Assembly: GCA_035547675.1 (NCBI GenBank)
Contig: DASZUI010000062.1
Span: 1-52,872 of the forward strand
Direction: 5' to 3'
Length of the DNA stretch: 52,872 nucleotides
DNA from: DASZTU01 sp035547675
Lineage (GTDB): Bacteria > Pseudomonadota > Alphaproteobacteria > Rhizobiales > Devosiaceae
Both the position numbers and the translations under genes were made by a program. Of the stretch, positions 40,541 to 49,538 are shown piece by piece. The number at the start of each line of letters is the position of its first letter. Positions within the stretch are counted from its first letter, which is position 1. Below the pieces are notes generated by a model. The model was not told the DNA's origin and did not search any database. It saw only the letters and a program-made list of their open reading frames with translations.

Positions 40541-41844
40541 CCGATTTCTTCAAGGGTATCTCGCCCGTCAAGTTCGAGGGGCCGTCGAGCAGCAATCCGC
40601 TCGCCTACCGCTTCTACAACAAGGACGAGATCGTCCTCGGCAAGCGGATGGAGGACCATATCCGCCCCGCCGTCGCTTATTGGCATACCTTCGCCTGGGA
40701 AGGCGGCGACCCCTTCGGCGGCCGCACCTTCGACCGGCCCTGGTACGACAAGGGCCTCGACGGCGCCAGGCTCAAGGCCGACATCGCCTTCGAGTTCTTC
40801 GACCTGCTCGACATTCCGTTCTTCTGCTTCCACGACGTGGACGTGGCCCCGGAGGGCGCGACCCTCGCCGAAAGCAACAAAAATCTGCGCACCATCACGG
40901 ACATTTTCGCGAAAAAGATGGAGACGAGCCGCACCCGGCTGCTCTGGGGCACGGCCAATCTCTTCTCCAACCGCCGCTCCATGGCGGGCGCCGCGACCAA
41001 TCCCGATCCTTACGTCTTCGCCTATGCCGCCGGCCAGGTGAAGACCATGCTCGAGGTTACCAAGGACCTCGGCGGCGCCAATTACGTGCTCTGGGGCGGC
41101 CGCGAGGGCTACGAAACCCTGCTCAATACCGACATGAAGCAGGAGCGCCAGCAGGCTGGCCGCTTCCTCAATCTCGTGGTCGAGCACGCCAAAAAGATCG
41201 GCTTCACCGGCACGCTCCTTATCGAGCCCAAGCCGCAAGAGCCGACCAAGCATCAATATGACTACGACGTCGCCACGGTTTACGGCTTCCTCAAGGATTT
41301 CGGCCTCGAGAAGGAAGTGAAGGTCAATATCGAGGTCGGCCACGCCTTCCTCGCCGGCCACAGCTTCGAGCATGAGCTGGCGGTGGCGCGCAGCCTCGGT
41401 ATTCTCGGCTCGGTCGATGCCAACCGCAACGATCTGCAATCCGGCTGGGATACCGACCAGTTCCCCAACAATCCGGGCGAAATGGCGCTCGCCTTCTACC
41501 AAATTCTCAAAAATGGCGGCCTCGGCAATGGCGGCTTCAACTTCGACGCCAAGGTGCGCCGCCAGTCGCTCGATCCGGCCGATCTGTTCTATGGCCATAT
41601 CGGCGGCCTCGACACCCTCGCCCGCGGCCTCAAGGGCGCCGCCGCGATGATCGAGGACGGTACCTACGACAAATTCGTCGAGGACCGCTATGCGGGCTGG
41701 AAGGAAGCCGGTGCCGCCGCCATGCTGAACGGCGGCCGCTCGCTCGAGCAGATCGCCGCCTGGGTCGAAGGGGAAAGCATCAACCCGCAGCCCAAATCCG
41801 GCCGGCAGGAATACCTCGAAAACCTGGTCAACCGCTTCGTGTGA
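40537..41844 (+). CDS. xylA: Xylose isomerase
   Basis: Isomerises D-xylose to D-xylulose. The 435-residue class II enzyme carries both family signatures: FCFHDVDVAPEG with the catalytic His-Asp, and LLIEPKPQEP with metal-binding Glu. The metal-site segment that is usually NIEANHATLAGH reads NIEVGHAFLAGH: Glu and His remain, but Asn and Thr are replaced. SVDANRNDLQSGWDTDQFP supplies the remaining Asp ligands. The start is GTG 40537, overlapping the xylB stop by 4 bases, so both are coupled. Confidence 0.95.
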   Translation: MTDFFKGISPVKFEGPSSSNPLAYRFYNKDEIVLGKRMEDHIRPAVAYWHTFAWEGGDPFGGRTFDRPWYDKGLDGARLKADIAFEFFDLLDIPFFCFHDVDVAPEGATLAESNKNLRTITDIFAKKMETSRTRLLWGTANLFSNRRSMAGAATNPDPYVFAYAAGQVKTMLEVTKDLGGANYVLWGGREGYETLLNTDMKQERQQAGRFLNLVVEHAKKIGFTGTLLIEPKPQEPTKHQYDYDVATVYGFLKDFGLEKEVKVNIEVGHAFLAGHSFEHELAVARSLGILGSVDANRNDLQSGWDTDQFPNNPGEMALAFYQILKNGGLGNGGFNFDAKVRRQSLDPADLFYGHIGGLDTLARGLKGAAAMIEDGTYDKFVEDRYAGWKEAGAAAMLNGGRSLEQIAAWVEGESINPQPKSGRQEYLENLVNRFV

Positions 41845-41860
41845 GGCGTCGCACACGCCG

Positions 41861-41984
41861 AGCCTTCTCCCTTGCGGGAGAAGGTGGCGCGAAGCGCCGG
41901 ATGAGGGGTAAGGCGAAGCCTATGCTTGCGGCTCACCCCTCACCCGCCTGCCGGCACCCTCTCCCGCAAGGGGAGAGGGCCGCC
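41861..41984. repeat. Family-C palindromic repeat pair between xylA and the xylosidase gene
   Basis: CCTTCTCCC-TTGC-GGGAGAAGG (41863-41884) and the inverse unit CCCTCTCCCGCAAGGGGAGA near 41958 enclose GCGAAGCGCCGGATGAGGGG and its inverse. The first hairpin lies shortly after the xylA stop and may separate xylBA from the downstream gene. Confidence 0.8.
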
Positions 41985-42007
41985 CCGAAACAAGCTCGGT
42001 GAACCCC

Positions 42008-43645
42008 ATGCCCCAGATCACCAACCCGATCCTGCCCGGCTTCAACCCGGATCCCTCGATCTGCCGGGTCGGCGACGACTATTACATCGCGACCTCCACC
42101 TTTGAGTGGTATCCGGGCGTGCAGATCCACCACTCGCGCGACTTGGCGAACTGGGAGCTGGTGACCCGGCCGCTCACCCGGAAATCCCAGCTCGACATGC
42201 GCGGCGATCCCGATAGCTGCGGCATCTGGGCCCCCTGCCTCACCCATGCCGATGGCCTGTTCTGGCTGATCTATACCGACGTCAGGCGCAAGGACGGCAA
42301 TTTCAAGGACGCCCACAAATACCTCGTGACCGCGCCCGCCATCGAAGGCCCGTGGTCCGATCCGGTCTATATGAATTCCTCGGGCTTCGACCCCTCGCTC
42401 TTCCATGACGATGACGGGAAGAAGTGGTTCGTCAACATGCTGTGGGATCACCGCAGCCGGCCGCTGCTCTTCGAGGGCATCGCGCTCCAGCAATATGACC
42501 CGGCGGCGCAAAAGCTGGTCGGGCCGGTAAAAAACATCTTTCAGGGCACCGGCCTCAAGCTGGTCGAAGGCCCGCATCTCTATAAGCGCGGGGGCCATGA
42601 CGGGCGGCCCTGGTATTACCTCCTCACCGCCGAAGGCGGCACCGGCTACGACCACGCCATCACCTTCGCCCGCTCGCGCCAGATCGACGGCCCCTATGAG
42701 CTCCACCCGCTCAAATATATCGTCACCGCCAAGGACAAGCCGCTCAACCCGTTGCAGCGCGCCGGCCATGGCGACTGGGTCGAAACACCCGATGGCAAGA
42801 CCTACATCGTCCACCTGACCGGCCGCCCCACCACGCAGAAACGCCGCTGCGTGCTCGGCCGCGAAACGGCCATCCAGCAGGCTGAATGGCGCGACGACGA
42901 CTGGCTCTGGCTCAAATCCGGCACCAATATCCCCGAGCTCCATGTCGAGGTGCCCGGCAGCTTTGACGAGGCCAGATATTGGGCCGAGCGGCGCTATGAG
43001 TTTGCGCCGGGCAAACCCCTCCACAAGGACTTTCAGTGGCTGAGGACGCCCGAAACCGAGCGGATCTTCTCGCTCGAAGCGGCGCCCGGAAAGCTGCGCC
43101 TTTATGGCCGAGAATCGATCGGCTCCTGGTTCGAGCAGGCGCTGGTCGCGCGCCGGCAGACGCATTTCTCCTACGATGCCGAGGTGACGCTCGATTTCTC
43201 TCCCGCCGACGAGCGGCAGTTCGCCGGCCTCGTCTGCTATTATTCGCGCTACAATTTCCACTATTTGACCGTCACCGCCCATTCCGACGGCCGGCGCGAA
43301 CTGCTTATCATGAGCTCGGAAGCGAGCCATCCCGATGGCGCGCTGCGCTTCCAGGCTCCCGTGTCCATCCCCAATGACGGCCCGGTGCGCCTCGCCGTCT
43401 CGATCCGCGGACCGGCGCTGCAATTCGCCTGCGCCTTGGGCGATGCCCCGCTGGTGCCCATCGGCGAGGTGCTCGACGCCTCGCTCCTTTCGGATGAATG
43501 CGGCGGCCACGCCGAGCACGGCAGCTTCACCGGCGCCTTTGTCGGCATGGCGGCGTCCGACCTCAACGGCACGGCCAAACCGGCGGATTTCTCCGGCTTC
43601 GTCTATCGCCCGATGCGGGACGCAACGGATCGCTACGAGGTGTAG
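42008..43645 (+). CDS. Glycoside hydrolase family 43 beta-xylosidase
   Basis: A 545-residue GH43 enzyme: five-bladed propeller (about 1-310) and a C-terminal beta-sandwich (about 335-545, with FSYDAEVTLDFSPADERQFA). The catalytic base Asp is in GFNPDPSICRVGDDYYIATS, the pKa-tuning Asp probably in the first half (about 120), and the acid Glu in LVEGPHLYKRGG. It should release xylose from xylo-oligosaccharides, which then enters XylA/XylB. No signal peptide is seen, so hydrolysis is cytoplasmic and an importer must exist elsewhere. ATG 42008 is preferred; GTG 41999 is in frame. Confidence 0.92.
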   Translation: MPQITNPILPGFNPDPSICRVGDDYYIATSTFEWYPGVQIHHSRDLANWELVTRPLTRKSQLDMRGDPDSCGIWAPCLTHADGLFWLIYTDVRRKDGNFKDAHKYLVTAPAIEGPWSDPVYMNSSGFDPSLFHDDDGKKWFVNMLWDHRSRPLLFEGIALQQYDPAAQKLVGPVKNIFQGTGLKLVEGPHLYKRGGHDGRPWYYLLTAEGGTGYDHAITFARSRQIDGPYELHPLKYIVTAKDKPLNPLQRAGHGDWVETPDGKTYIVHLTGRPTTQKRRCVLGRETAIQQAEWRDDDWLWLKSGTNIPELHVEVPGSFDEARYWAERRYEFAPGKPLHKDFQWLRTPETERIFSLEAAPGKLRLYGRESIGSWFEQALVARRQTHFSYDAEVTLDFSPADERQFAGLVCYYSRYNFHYLTVTAHSDGRRELLIMSSEASHPDGALRFQAPVSIPNDGPVRLAVSIRGPALQFACALGDAPLVPIGEVLDASLLSDECGGHAEHGSFTGAFVGMAASDLNGTAKPADFSGFVYRPMRDATDRYEV

Positions 43646-43647
43646 GC

Positions 43648-43787
43648 GGAAAAGGCCTCCTCACCCGGATTGCTGTCGCAATCCGACCTCTCCCCCAAGG
43701 GAGAGGTGATCGAGGGCAGTGCCGGATCGCAGCGTCACCTCTCCCTCGGGGGAGAGGTCGCCGCGAAGCGGCGGGTGAGGGGGCCTT
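43648..43787. repeat. Family-C palindromic repeats before mutS
   Basis: ACCTCTCCC-CCAAGGGAGAGGTG (about 43687-43708) and CACCTCTCCCTCGGGGGAGA (about 43736) with GTCGCCGCGAAGCGGCGGGTG. It separates the xylose cluster from the mutS run; no gene is seen. Confidence 0.75.
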
Positions 43788-43819
43788 CGCTCGCGCCACG
43801 CAGTTCTCCACAGACCCTG

Positions 43820-43848
43820 TTGGCATCCCGGCCCAAAATCCCTAACCT
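43820..43848 (+). promoter_or_regulatory. Possible sigma-70 promoter of mutS
   Basis: TTGGCA (43820-43825) and TAACCT (43843-43848) are 17 bases apart, about 28 bases before the ATG at 43876. The -10 is a weak match. Confidence 0.4.
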
Positions 43849-43875
43849 CCCGGCTTCCGCTCCATCCGGCAGTCC

Positions 43876-46581
43876 ATGACCGAGCAGGCTCCCTACGATC
43901 CCGAACCGGCCGTCGCGATCTCGTCCGCGGCCGTGACCCCGATGATGGGCCAATATCTCGAGATCAAATCGGTCAATCCGGGTTATCTGCTGTTCTATCG
44001 GATGGGCGACTTCTACGAGATGTTCTTCGAGGACGCCGAGATCGCGAGCCAGGCGCTGGGCATCGTCCTTACCAAGCGCGGCAAGCATATGGGCGAGGAC
44101 ATCCCCATGTGCGGCGTGCCCGTCCATGCCGCGCAGGACTATCTCAAGAAGCTGATCGCGCTCGGCCACCGCGTCGCCATCTGCGAGCAGGTCGAGGACC
44201 CCGCCGAGGCGAAGAAGCGCGGCAGCAAATCGCCGGTGAAGCGCGACGTGGTGCGGCTCGTCACCCGGGGAACCATTACCGAGGACGATCTGCTGCCCGC
44301 CCGTGCCAGCAATTTCCTCGCGGCACTGGCCATGGTGCGCCATGGCGAACGCGCCTTTTCCCTCGCCTGGGCCGACATTTCGACCGGCGAGGTGTCGGTG
44401 CTCGACCTCGTACCCGAGGCGCTGGGGGACGAACTCGCCCGCATCGGCCCGGTGGAGCTGCTGGTTTCCGAAAGCGTCGAACAGGCGCTGGACGACCTGC
44501 ATGTCCGGCTCGCCGATACCGCGCTGGTCGTGCTGCCCTCGGAAGGTTTCGAATCCGAGCGGGCCGCCAGGGAAATCGCCGCCGCCTTCGGCGATGCCGT
44601 CGATCCCACCGCCTATTCGCGCGGCCAAAGGGCGGCGCTCGGCGCGCTCCTCGCCTATGTGCGCGACAGCCAGAAGGGCCGGCCGCTCGCCCTCGCGCCG
44701 CCGGCCGGCGAAACCGTCCGCCACATGGCGATCGACGCCGCGACCCGCGCCTCGCTGGAACTGCTCGAAACCCAGAAGGGCGCCCTCAAGGGTTCGCTGC
44801 TCGGCGAGATCGACTGGACGGTGACTCCCGCCGGCGCCCGTCTCCTCGCCCAGCGCCTCGCCGCCCCGCTCTGCGATCCCGAGGCGATCAACGCCCGGCT
44901 CGACGATGTCGAAACGATCGCCGCCGATGCCGTCCTCGGCATGAAGCTGCGCGGCGCGCTCAAGGCGGTACCCGATCTCACCCGCGCGCTCACCCGCCTC
45001 GCGCTTGATCGCGGCGGTCCGCGCGACCTGCGCGCCATCGCCGCCGCCATTTCGGGCGCCCGCGAACTGGGCGGCCATCTCGGCGCTTTACGCGATGCAC
45101 CCGCGGGCCTTGCCCGCATCGGCCGCAGCCTCGCCGCCGCACCCGAGGCGCTGGCCCGCGAACTCGATGCCGCGCTCGATGAGGACCCGCCGCTTCTCGC
45201 CCGCGACGGCGGCTTCGTGCGGCAGGGCTATGACCAAAGGCTCGATGCCGAACGCCAGCTCGGCAGCGAAACGCGGGCCGTGGTCGCGGCGCTCCAGGCG
45301 CGGCTCGTCGCCGAAACCGATTTGAAATCGCTGAAGATCCGCCATAACGGCGTGCTCGGCTATTTCCTCGAAGCCCCGGCGGCCCAAGGCGCGAAGCTCC
45401 TGGAGGAGCCGTTCCGGCAGCATTTCATCCACCGCCAGACCCTCGCCAATGTGCTGCGTTTCACCACGCCGGAGCTTGCCGAGCTCGAAGGCCGGATCGC
45501 CCGCGCCCATGACGCTGCGCTCGAGATCGAGGCCGCGATCTTCGCCCGGCTGGTAGATGCCGTGATCGCCGAAACCGAGGTGCTGCGCCGGACCGCCGAG
45601 GCGCTGGCCGAACTCGATGTCGCCGCGGCCCTGGCGCATCTCGCGGCGAGCCGCAATTTCTGCCGGCCGCGCGTCGATGCGTCGCTCGCCTTCGCCGTGG
45701 AGGCCGGCCGACACCCGGTGGTCGAGGCGATGGCGCAGAAAGAGCGGCAGAGCTTCGTCACCAATGACGCCGACCTTTCCGGCGACAATGACGGCGGCCG
45801 CATCTGGCTGGTGACGGGACCTAATATGGGCGGCAAATCCACCTTCCTGCGGCAGAATGCGCTTATCGCCATCCTGGCCCAGATGGGCAGCTTCGTGCCG
45901 GCGGCGAGCGCCCAAATCGGGGTGGTGGACCGCGTCTTCTCCCGCGTCGGCGCTTCCGACGACATCGGCGGCGGCCGTTCGACCTTCATGGTCGAAATGG
46001 TCGAAACCGCCGCCATCCTCAACCGCGCCACCCGTTCCTCGCTGGTCATCCTCGACGAGATCGGGCGCGGCACCGCCACCTTCGACGGGCTATCGATCGC
46101 CTGGGCGACCGTCGAGGCGCTGCACAATGACGTGCGCTGCCGCGCCCTGTTCGCCACTCATTTCCATGAGCTGACCAGTCTCGCCAAGACCCTGCCGCGC
46201 CTCACCAACCACACCATGAAGGTCAGGGAATGGGAGGGCGAGGTGGTGTTCCTGCACGAGGTCGCAACCGGCGCCGCCGATCGCAGTTACGGCATTCAGG
46301 TGGCCAAATTGGCCGGGCTGCCCGACGCCGTGCTGGCGCGGGCGAGGCAGGTTTTGGCGGTTCTGGAGGCGCGCGCGGCGCAAGGGTCTTCCGGCCGGAT
46401 AGGGGCTGTGCTAGACGATTTACCTCTGTTCGCCCATCAGGCCGCACCGCGGCAGGCGGAAATTAACCCCCTCGATGCCATGCTGGACGACATCCGGCCC
46501 GACGATCTGACGCCGCGACAGGCCATCGAACTGGTGTATGAGTTGAAGAAGGCCCGCGATGCTTCTCGTCGAAGCCGATAG
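43876..46581 (+). CDS. mutS: DNA mismatch repair protein MutS
   Basis: Recognises mismatches and starts repair with MutL. The 901-residue protein has the N-terminal mismatch-binding domain with the Phe-Tyr-Glu wedge in RMGDFYEMFFEDAE (about 42-55), connector, lever and clamp domains, and the ATPase with Walker A GPNMGGKSTFLRQ (about 648) and Walker B SLVILDEIGRGTATFDG, then the HTH dimerisation end ATGAADRSYGIQVAKLAGLP. ATG 43876 fits the family. Its end overlaps glnD by 23 bases. Confidence 0.97.
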   Translation: MTEQAPYDPEPAVAISSAAVTPMMGQYLEIKSVNPGYLLFYRMGDFYEMFFEDAEIASQALGIVLTKRGKHMGEDIPMCGVPVHAAQDYLKKLIALGHRVAICEQVEDPAEAKKRGSKSPVKRDVVRLVTRGTITEDDLLPARASNFLAALAMVRHGERAFSLAWADISTGEVSVLDLVPEALGDELARIGPVELLVSESVEQALDDLHVRLADTALVVLPSEGFESERAAREIAAAFGDAVDPTAYSRGQRAALGALLAYVRDSQKGRPLALAPPAGETVRHMAIDAATRASLELLETQKGALKGSLLGEIDWTVTPAGARLLAQRLAAPLCDPEAINARLDDVETIAADAVLGMKLRGALKAVPDLTRALTRLALDRGGPRDLRAIAAAISGARELGGHLGALRDAPAGLARIGRSLAAAPEALARELDAALDEDPPLLARDGGFVRQGYDQRLDAERQLGSETRAVVAALQARLVAETDLKSLKIRHNGVLGYFLEAPAAQGAKLLEEPFRQHFIHRQTLANVLRFTTPELAELEGRIARAHDAALEIEAAIFARLVDAVIAETEVLRRTAEALAELDVAAALAHLAASRNFCRPRVDASLAFAVEAGRHPVVEAMAQKERQSFVTNDADLSGDNDGGRIWLVTGPNMGGKSTFLRQNALIAILAQMGSFVPAASAQIGVVDRVFSRVGASDDIGGGRSTFMVEMVETAAILNRATRSSLVILDEIGRGTATFDGLSIAWATVEALHNDVRCRALFATHFHELTSLAKTLPRLTNHTMKVREWEGEVVFLHEVATGAADRSYGIQVAKLAGLPDAVLARARQVLAVLEARAAQGSSGRIGAVLDDLPLFAHQAAPRQAEINPLDAMLDDIRPDDLTPRQAIELVYELKKARDASRRSR

Positions 46582-49378
46582 CCGCCCACGAAAATCCCTG
46601 TTCGTGCTGAAGACCGCCAGCGATCTGGTGGCCGAAACCAAGGCGCTGCTTGGCGGTGAGCCGGCGGGAACCCAGGGCGCGCGGGCCATCGTGCTGGCCC
46701 ATATGCGCAAGGCCCTGCAGGATGCGCGCGAGGGCGCCGAGGCCGAGCTGATGGCGACCGGCAAGGGCACGCGCTGTGCCATGAACCTCGCCGCCGCCCA
46801 GGACGAGATCATCAAGGCGATCCATTTGTTCGCCACCCGCGACGTCTATCCGGTCGACAATCCCTCGGGCGCCGAAGCCATTTCGATCGCGGCGGTGGGC
46901 GGCTATGGTCGCGGCACGCTGGCGCCGGGCTCCGACATCGACCTGCTGTTCATCCTGCCCTACAAGCAGACGCCCTGGGGCGAGCAGGTCACCGAATATA
47001 TACTTTATATGCTCTGGGATCTGGGCCAGAAGGTCGGCCACGCCGTCCGCTCGGTCGACGAGTGCATCCGCATGGCCCGCTCGGACATGACGGTCCGCAC
47101 CGCCACCCTCGAGGCGCGCTATCTGACCGGCGACAAGGGCCTCTACGACACGCTGATCGCGCGCTTCGATCGCGAGATCGTGCCCAAGACGGGCCCCGAA
47201 TTCATCGCCGCCAAGATGGCCGAGCGTGAAGAGCGCCACAAGCAGATGGGCAACACCCGCTATCTGGTCGAGCCCAATATCAAGGACGGCAAGGGCGGCC
47301 TTCGCGACCTCAACACCCTGTTCTGGATCGGCAAATATTTCTACCGGGTCAAGACGGGCGCCGAGCTGGTCGACAAGGGCGTGCTCTCTGCGGATGAATA
47401 CCGCCTCTTCACCCGCGCCGAGGACTTCCTCTGGGCGATGCGGTGCAACCTCCACTTCATGACCGGCCGCGCCGACGAGAAGCTGACCTTCGACGTGCAG
47501 CCCGAACTGGCCCGCCGCCTCGGCTTTACGGATCGCGCCGGCATGCTCGGCGTCGAGCGGCTGATGAAGCGCTATTTCCTCGTCGCCAAGGATGTGGGCG
47601 ACCTGACCCGCATCTTCTGTACCAGCCTCGAATTCAACCATGCCAAGACGCCGGAACTGCCGGACCTTGTCGGCGTGCTGCTCGGCACCTTCCGGCGCGG
47701 CAAGGTCAAGATCAAGGGCGAGCCGGATTTCGTCATCGATTCCGGCCGGCTCAACATCGCAACCCCCGATGCCTTCGAAAACAGGCCGGTCAACCTCATC
47801 CGCTGCTTCCTCGTCGCCGGCCAGCAGGACCTGCTCTTTCACCCCGATGCCATCAAGGCGATCCGCCGCTCGCTCCGCCTGATCGACGCCGATCTGCGCG
47901 GCGATCCCGAGGCCAACGCCAATTTCCTTTCCATTCTCACCGATCCGCTGTCGGTCGAGCGCATCCTGAGGGCGATGAACGAATCCGGCGTATTGGGCCG
48001 CTTCGTCCCGGAATTCGGCAAGATCGTCGCCCTGATGCAGTTCAACATGTACCACCATTATACGGTGGACGAGCATCTGATCCGCGCCGTGGGCATCATG
48101 GCCGAGATCGCCAATGGCGGCTTCAAGCAGGAACTGCCGCTCACCCACGAGCTGCTGCCGCACCTCAACGACACGCGCCTCATCTATGTAGCGCTGTTCC
48201 TGCACGACATCGCCAAGGGCCGGCCGGAGGATCATTCGGTCGCCGGCGCCCGCATCGCCCGCAAATTCTGTCCGCGGCTCGGCCTCTCGCCGGCCGAGAC
48301 CGACACCGTCGCCTGGCTGGTCGAATATCACCTGCTGATGAGCGAGATCGCCCAGTCCCGCGACATTCAGGACCCCGAAACCGCCAAGGCCTTCGCCGAT
48401 GTGGTACAGTCGCCGCAGCGGCTCGCCATGCTGATGATCCTCACCGTCTGCGACATCATGGCGGTGGGCCCCGGCGTCTGGACCGGCTGGAAGGGCTCGC
48501 TTCTGCGGTCGCTCTATTTCGCTACCGAGCCGCTGCTCTCCGGCGGCCACTCCCAGGCGCCGCAGCGCAATCGCGTCGAGGACGCCAAGCAGGCGCTGCG
48601 CCGCCAGCTCTCCGCCTGGCCCGCGGAGGAGGTGGAAGCCTATCTCGCCCGCCATTACGACCATTACTGGCTGAGGGCCGAGCCGGAGCTGCAGCTCGAA
48701 CACGCCCGGATGATCCACGCCGCCGACCAGGCCGGCCGCACCTTCGCCGGCGCCATCCGCGTGCAGGCCTTCGAATCCATCACCGAGGTGTCGTTCTACA
48801 CGCCCGACCACCCGCGGCTGCTCTCGACCATTGCCGGCGCCTGCACCATGTGCGACGCCTCCATCATCGGCGCGCAGATTTTCTCGATGCGCGACGGGCA
48901 GGCGCTCGACACCTTCCGCCTGCGCCGCGCCTTCGCCTCCGACGAGGACGAAAAGGTCCGCGCCACCCGCATCATCGAGACCACCAAGCAGTTGCTGCAG
49001 GGCAAGCGGCAGATTCTCATCGATCTCGGCAAGGAAAGCCGGCATAACCGCCGCCTCAAGCCCTTCCGCCTGCCGGCCTCGGTACAGGTATCGAACACGA
49101 TCTCGGAGAAATTCACCGTCATCGAGGTTTCCGGCCTCGACCGCAACGGCCTCCTCCACCAGCTCACCCGCGCCATTTCCGATTTGAACCTGACGATCGG
49201 GTCGGCCCATATCGGCACCTATGGCGAAAAGGCGGTGGACGTCTTCTACGTCACCGACCTCACCGGCCACCAAATCCACTCCAAGATCCGCCAGCGCAAA
49301 ATCCGCGACGCGCTGCTTGCTGTGTTCGAGCAGCCCCAGGCGCAGGCTGAGCCGGGGCCGCAGCGGGCCGTGGGTTGA
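46559..49378 (+). CDS. glnD: [Protein-PII] uridylyltransferase/uridylyl-removing enzyme GlnD
   Basis: Senses glutamine and uridylylates or deuridylylates PII proteins, the top of nitrogen control. The 939-residue protein has the nucleotidyltransferase motif GGYGRGTLAPGSDIDLLF (about 112-129), the HD phosphohydrolase centre LFLHDIAKGRPEDHS (about 545) and two C-terminal ACT domains (from about 744 and 853). ATG 46559 lies inside the end of mutS. mutS-glnD-murJ-trpS is a usual alphaproteobacterial order. Confidence 0.96.
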   Translation: MLLVEADSRPRKSLFVLKTASDLVAETKALLGGEPAGTQGARAIVLAHMRKALQDAREGAEAELMATGKGTRCAMNLAAAQDEIIKAIHLFATRDVYPVDNPSGAEAISIAAVGGYGRGTLAPGSDIDLLFILPYKQTPWGEQVTEYILYMLWDLGQKVGHAVRSVDECIRMARSDMTVRTATLEARYLTGDKGLYDTLIARFDREIVPKTGPEFIAAKMAEREERHKQMGNTRYLVEPNIKDGKGGLRDLNTLFWIGKYFYRVKTGAELVDKGVLSADEYRLFTRAEDFLWAMRCNLHFMTGRADEKLTFDVQPELARRLGFTDRAGMLGVERLMKRYFLVAKDVGDLTRIFCTSLEFNHAKTPELPDLVGVLLGTFRRGKVKIKGEPDFVIDSGRLNIATPDAFENRPVNLIRCFLVAGQQDLLFHPDAIKAIRRSLRLIDADLRGDPEANANFLSILTDPLSVERILRAMNESGVLGRFVPEFGKIVALMQFNMYHHYTVDEHLIRAVGIMAEIANGGFKQELPLTHELLPHLNDTRLIYVALFLHDIAKGRPEDHSVAGARIARKFCPRLGLSPAETDTVAWLVEYHLLMSEIAQSRDIQDPETAKAFADVVQSPQRLAMLMILTVCDIMAVGPGVWTGWKGSLLRSLYFATEPLLSGGHSQAPQRNRVEDAKQALRRQLSAWPAEEVEAYLARHYDHYWLRAEPELQLEHARMIHAADQAGRTFAGAIRVQAFESITEVSFYTPDHPRLLSTIAGACTMCDASIIGAQIFSMRDGQALDTFRLRRAFASDEDEKVRATRIIETTKQLLQGKRQILIDLGKESRHNRRLKPFRLPASVQVSNTISEKFTVIEVSGLDRNGLLHQLTRAISDLNLTIGSAHIGTYGEKAVDVFYVTDLTGHQIHSKIRQRKIRDALLAVFEQPQAQAEPGPQRAVG

Positions 49379-49411
49379 GTGGCAACGACTTGCTAGATAG
49401 CCCCAGCAGAA

Positions 49412-49516
49412 CCCCCCTCCCATCCTCCCGCGCCAGGGGGGAGGAGTGCCCTGAGGCGCGGACGGTGCAACATCGTCTCCCTCCCCCTTGCGGGGAGGGG
49501 ATAGGGGTGGGGGTCC
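49412..49516. repeat. Family-C palindromic repeat pair before murJ
   Basis: CCCCCCTCCCATCCTCCCGC with CCAGGGGGGAGG (49412-49443) and CTCCCTCCCCCTTGCGGGGA with GGGG (49478-49501). The first unit has a diverged loop. The element separates glnD from murJ. Confidence 0.7.
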
Positions 49517-49538
49517 GCAGCGAAAGCCCTTCACACCG

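Noticed and set aside
46463..49534. 1023-codon minus-strand frame opposite glnD
   Set aside because: Mirror of glnD codons; no motif, no ribosome-binding site, low-complexity sequence.
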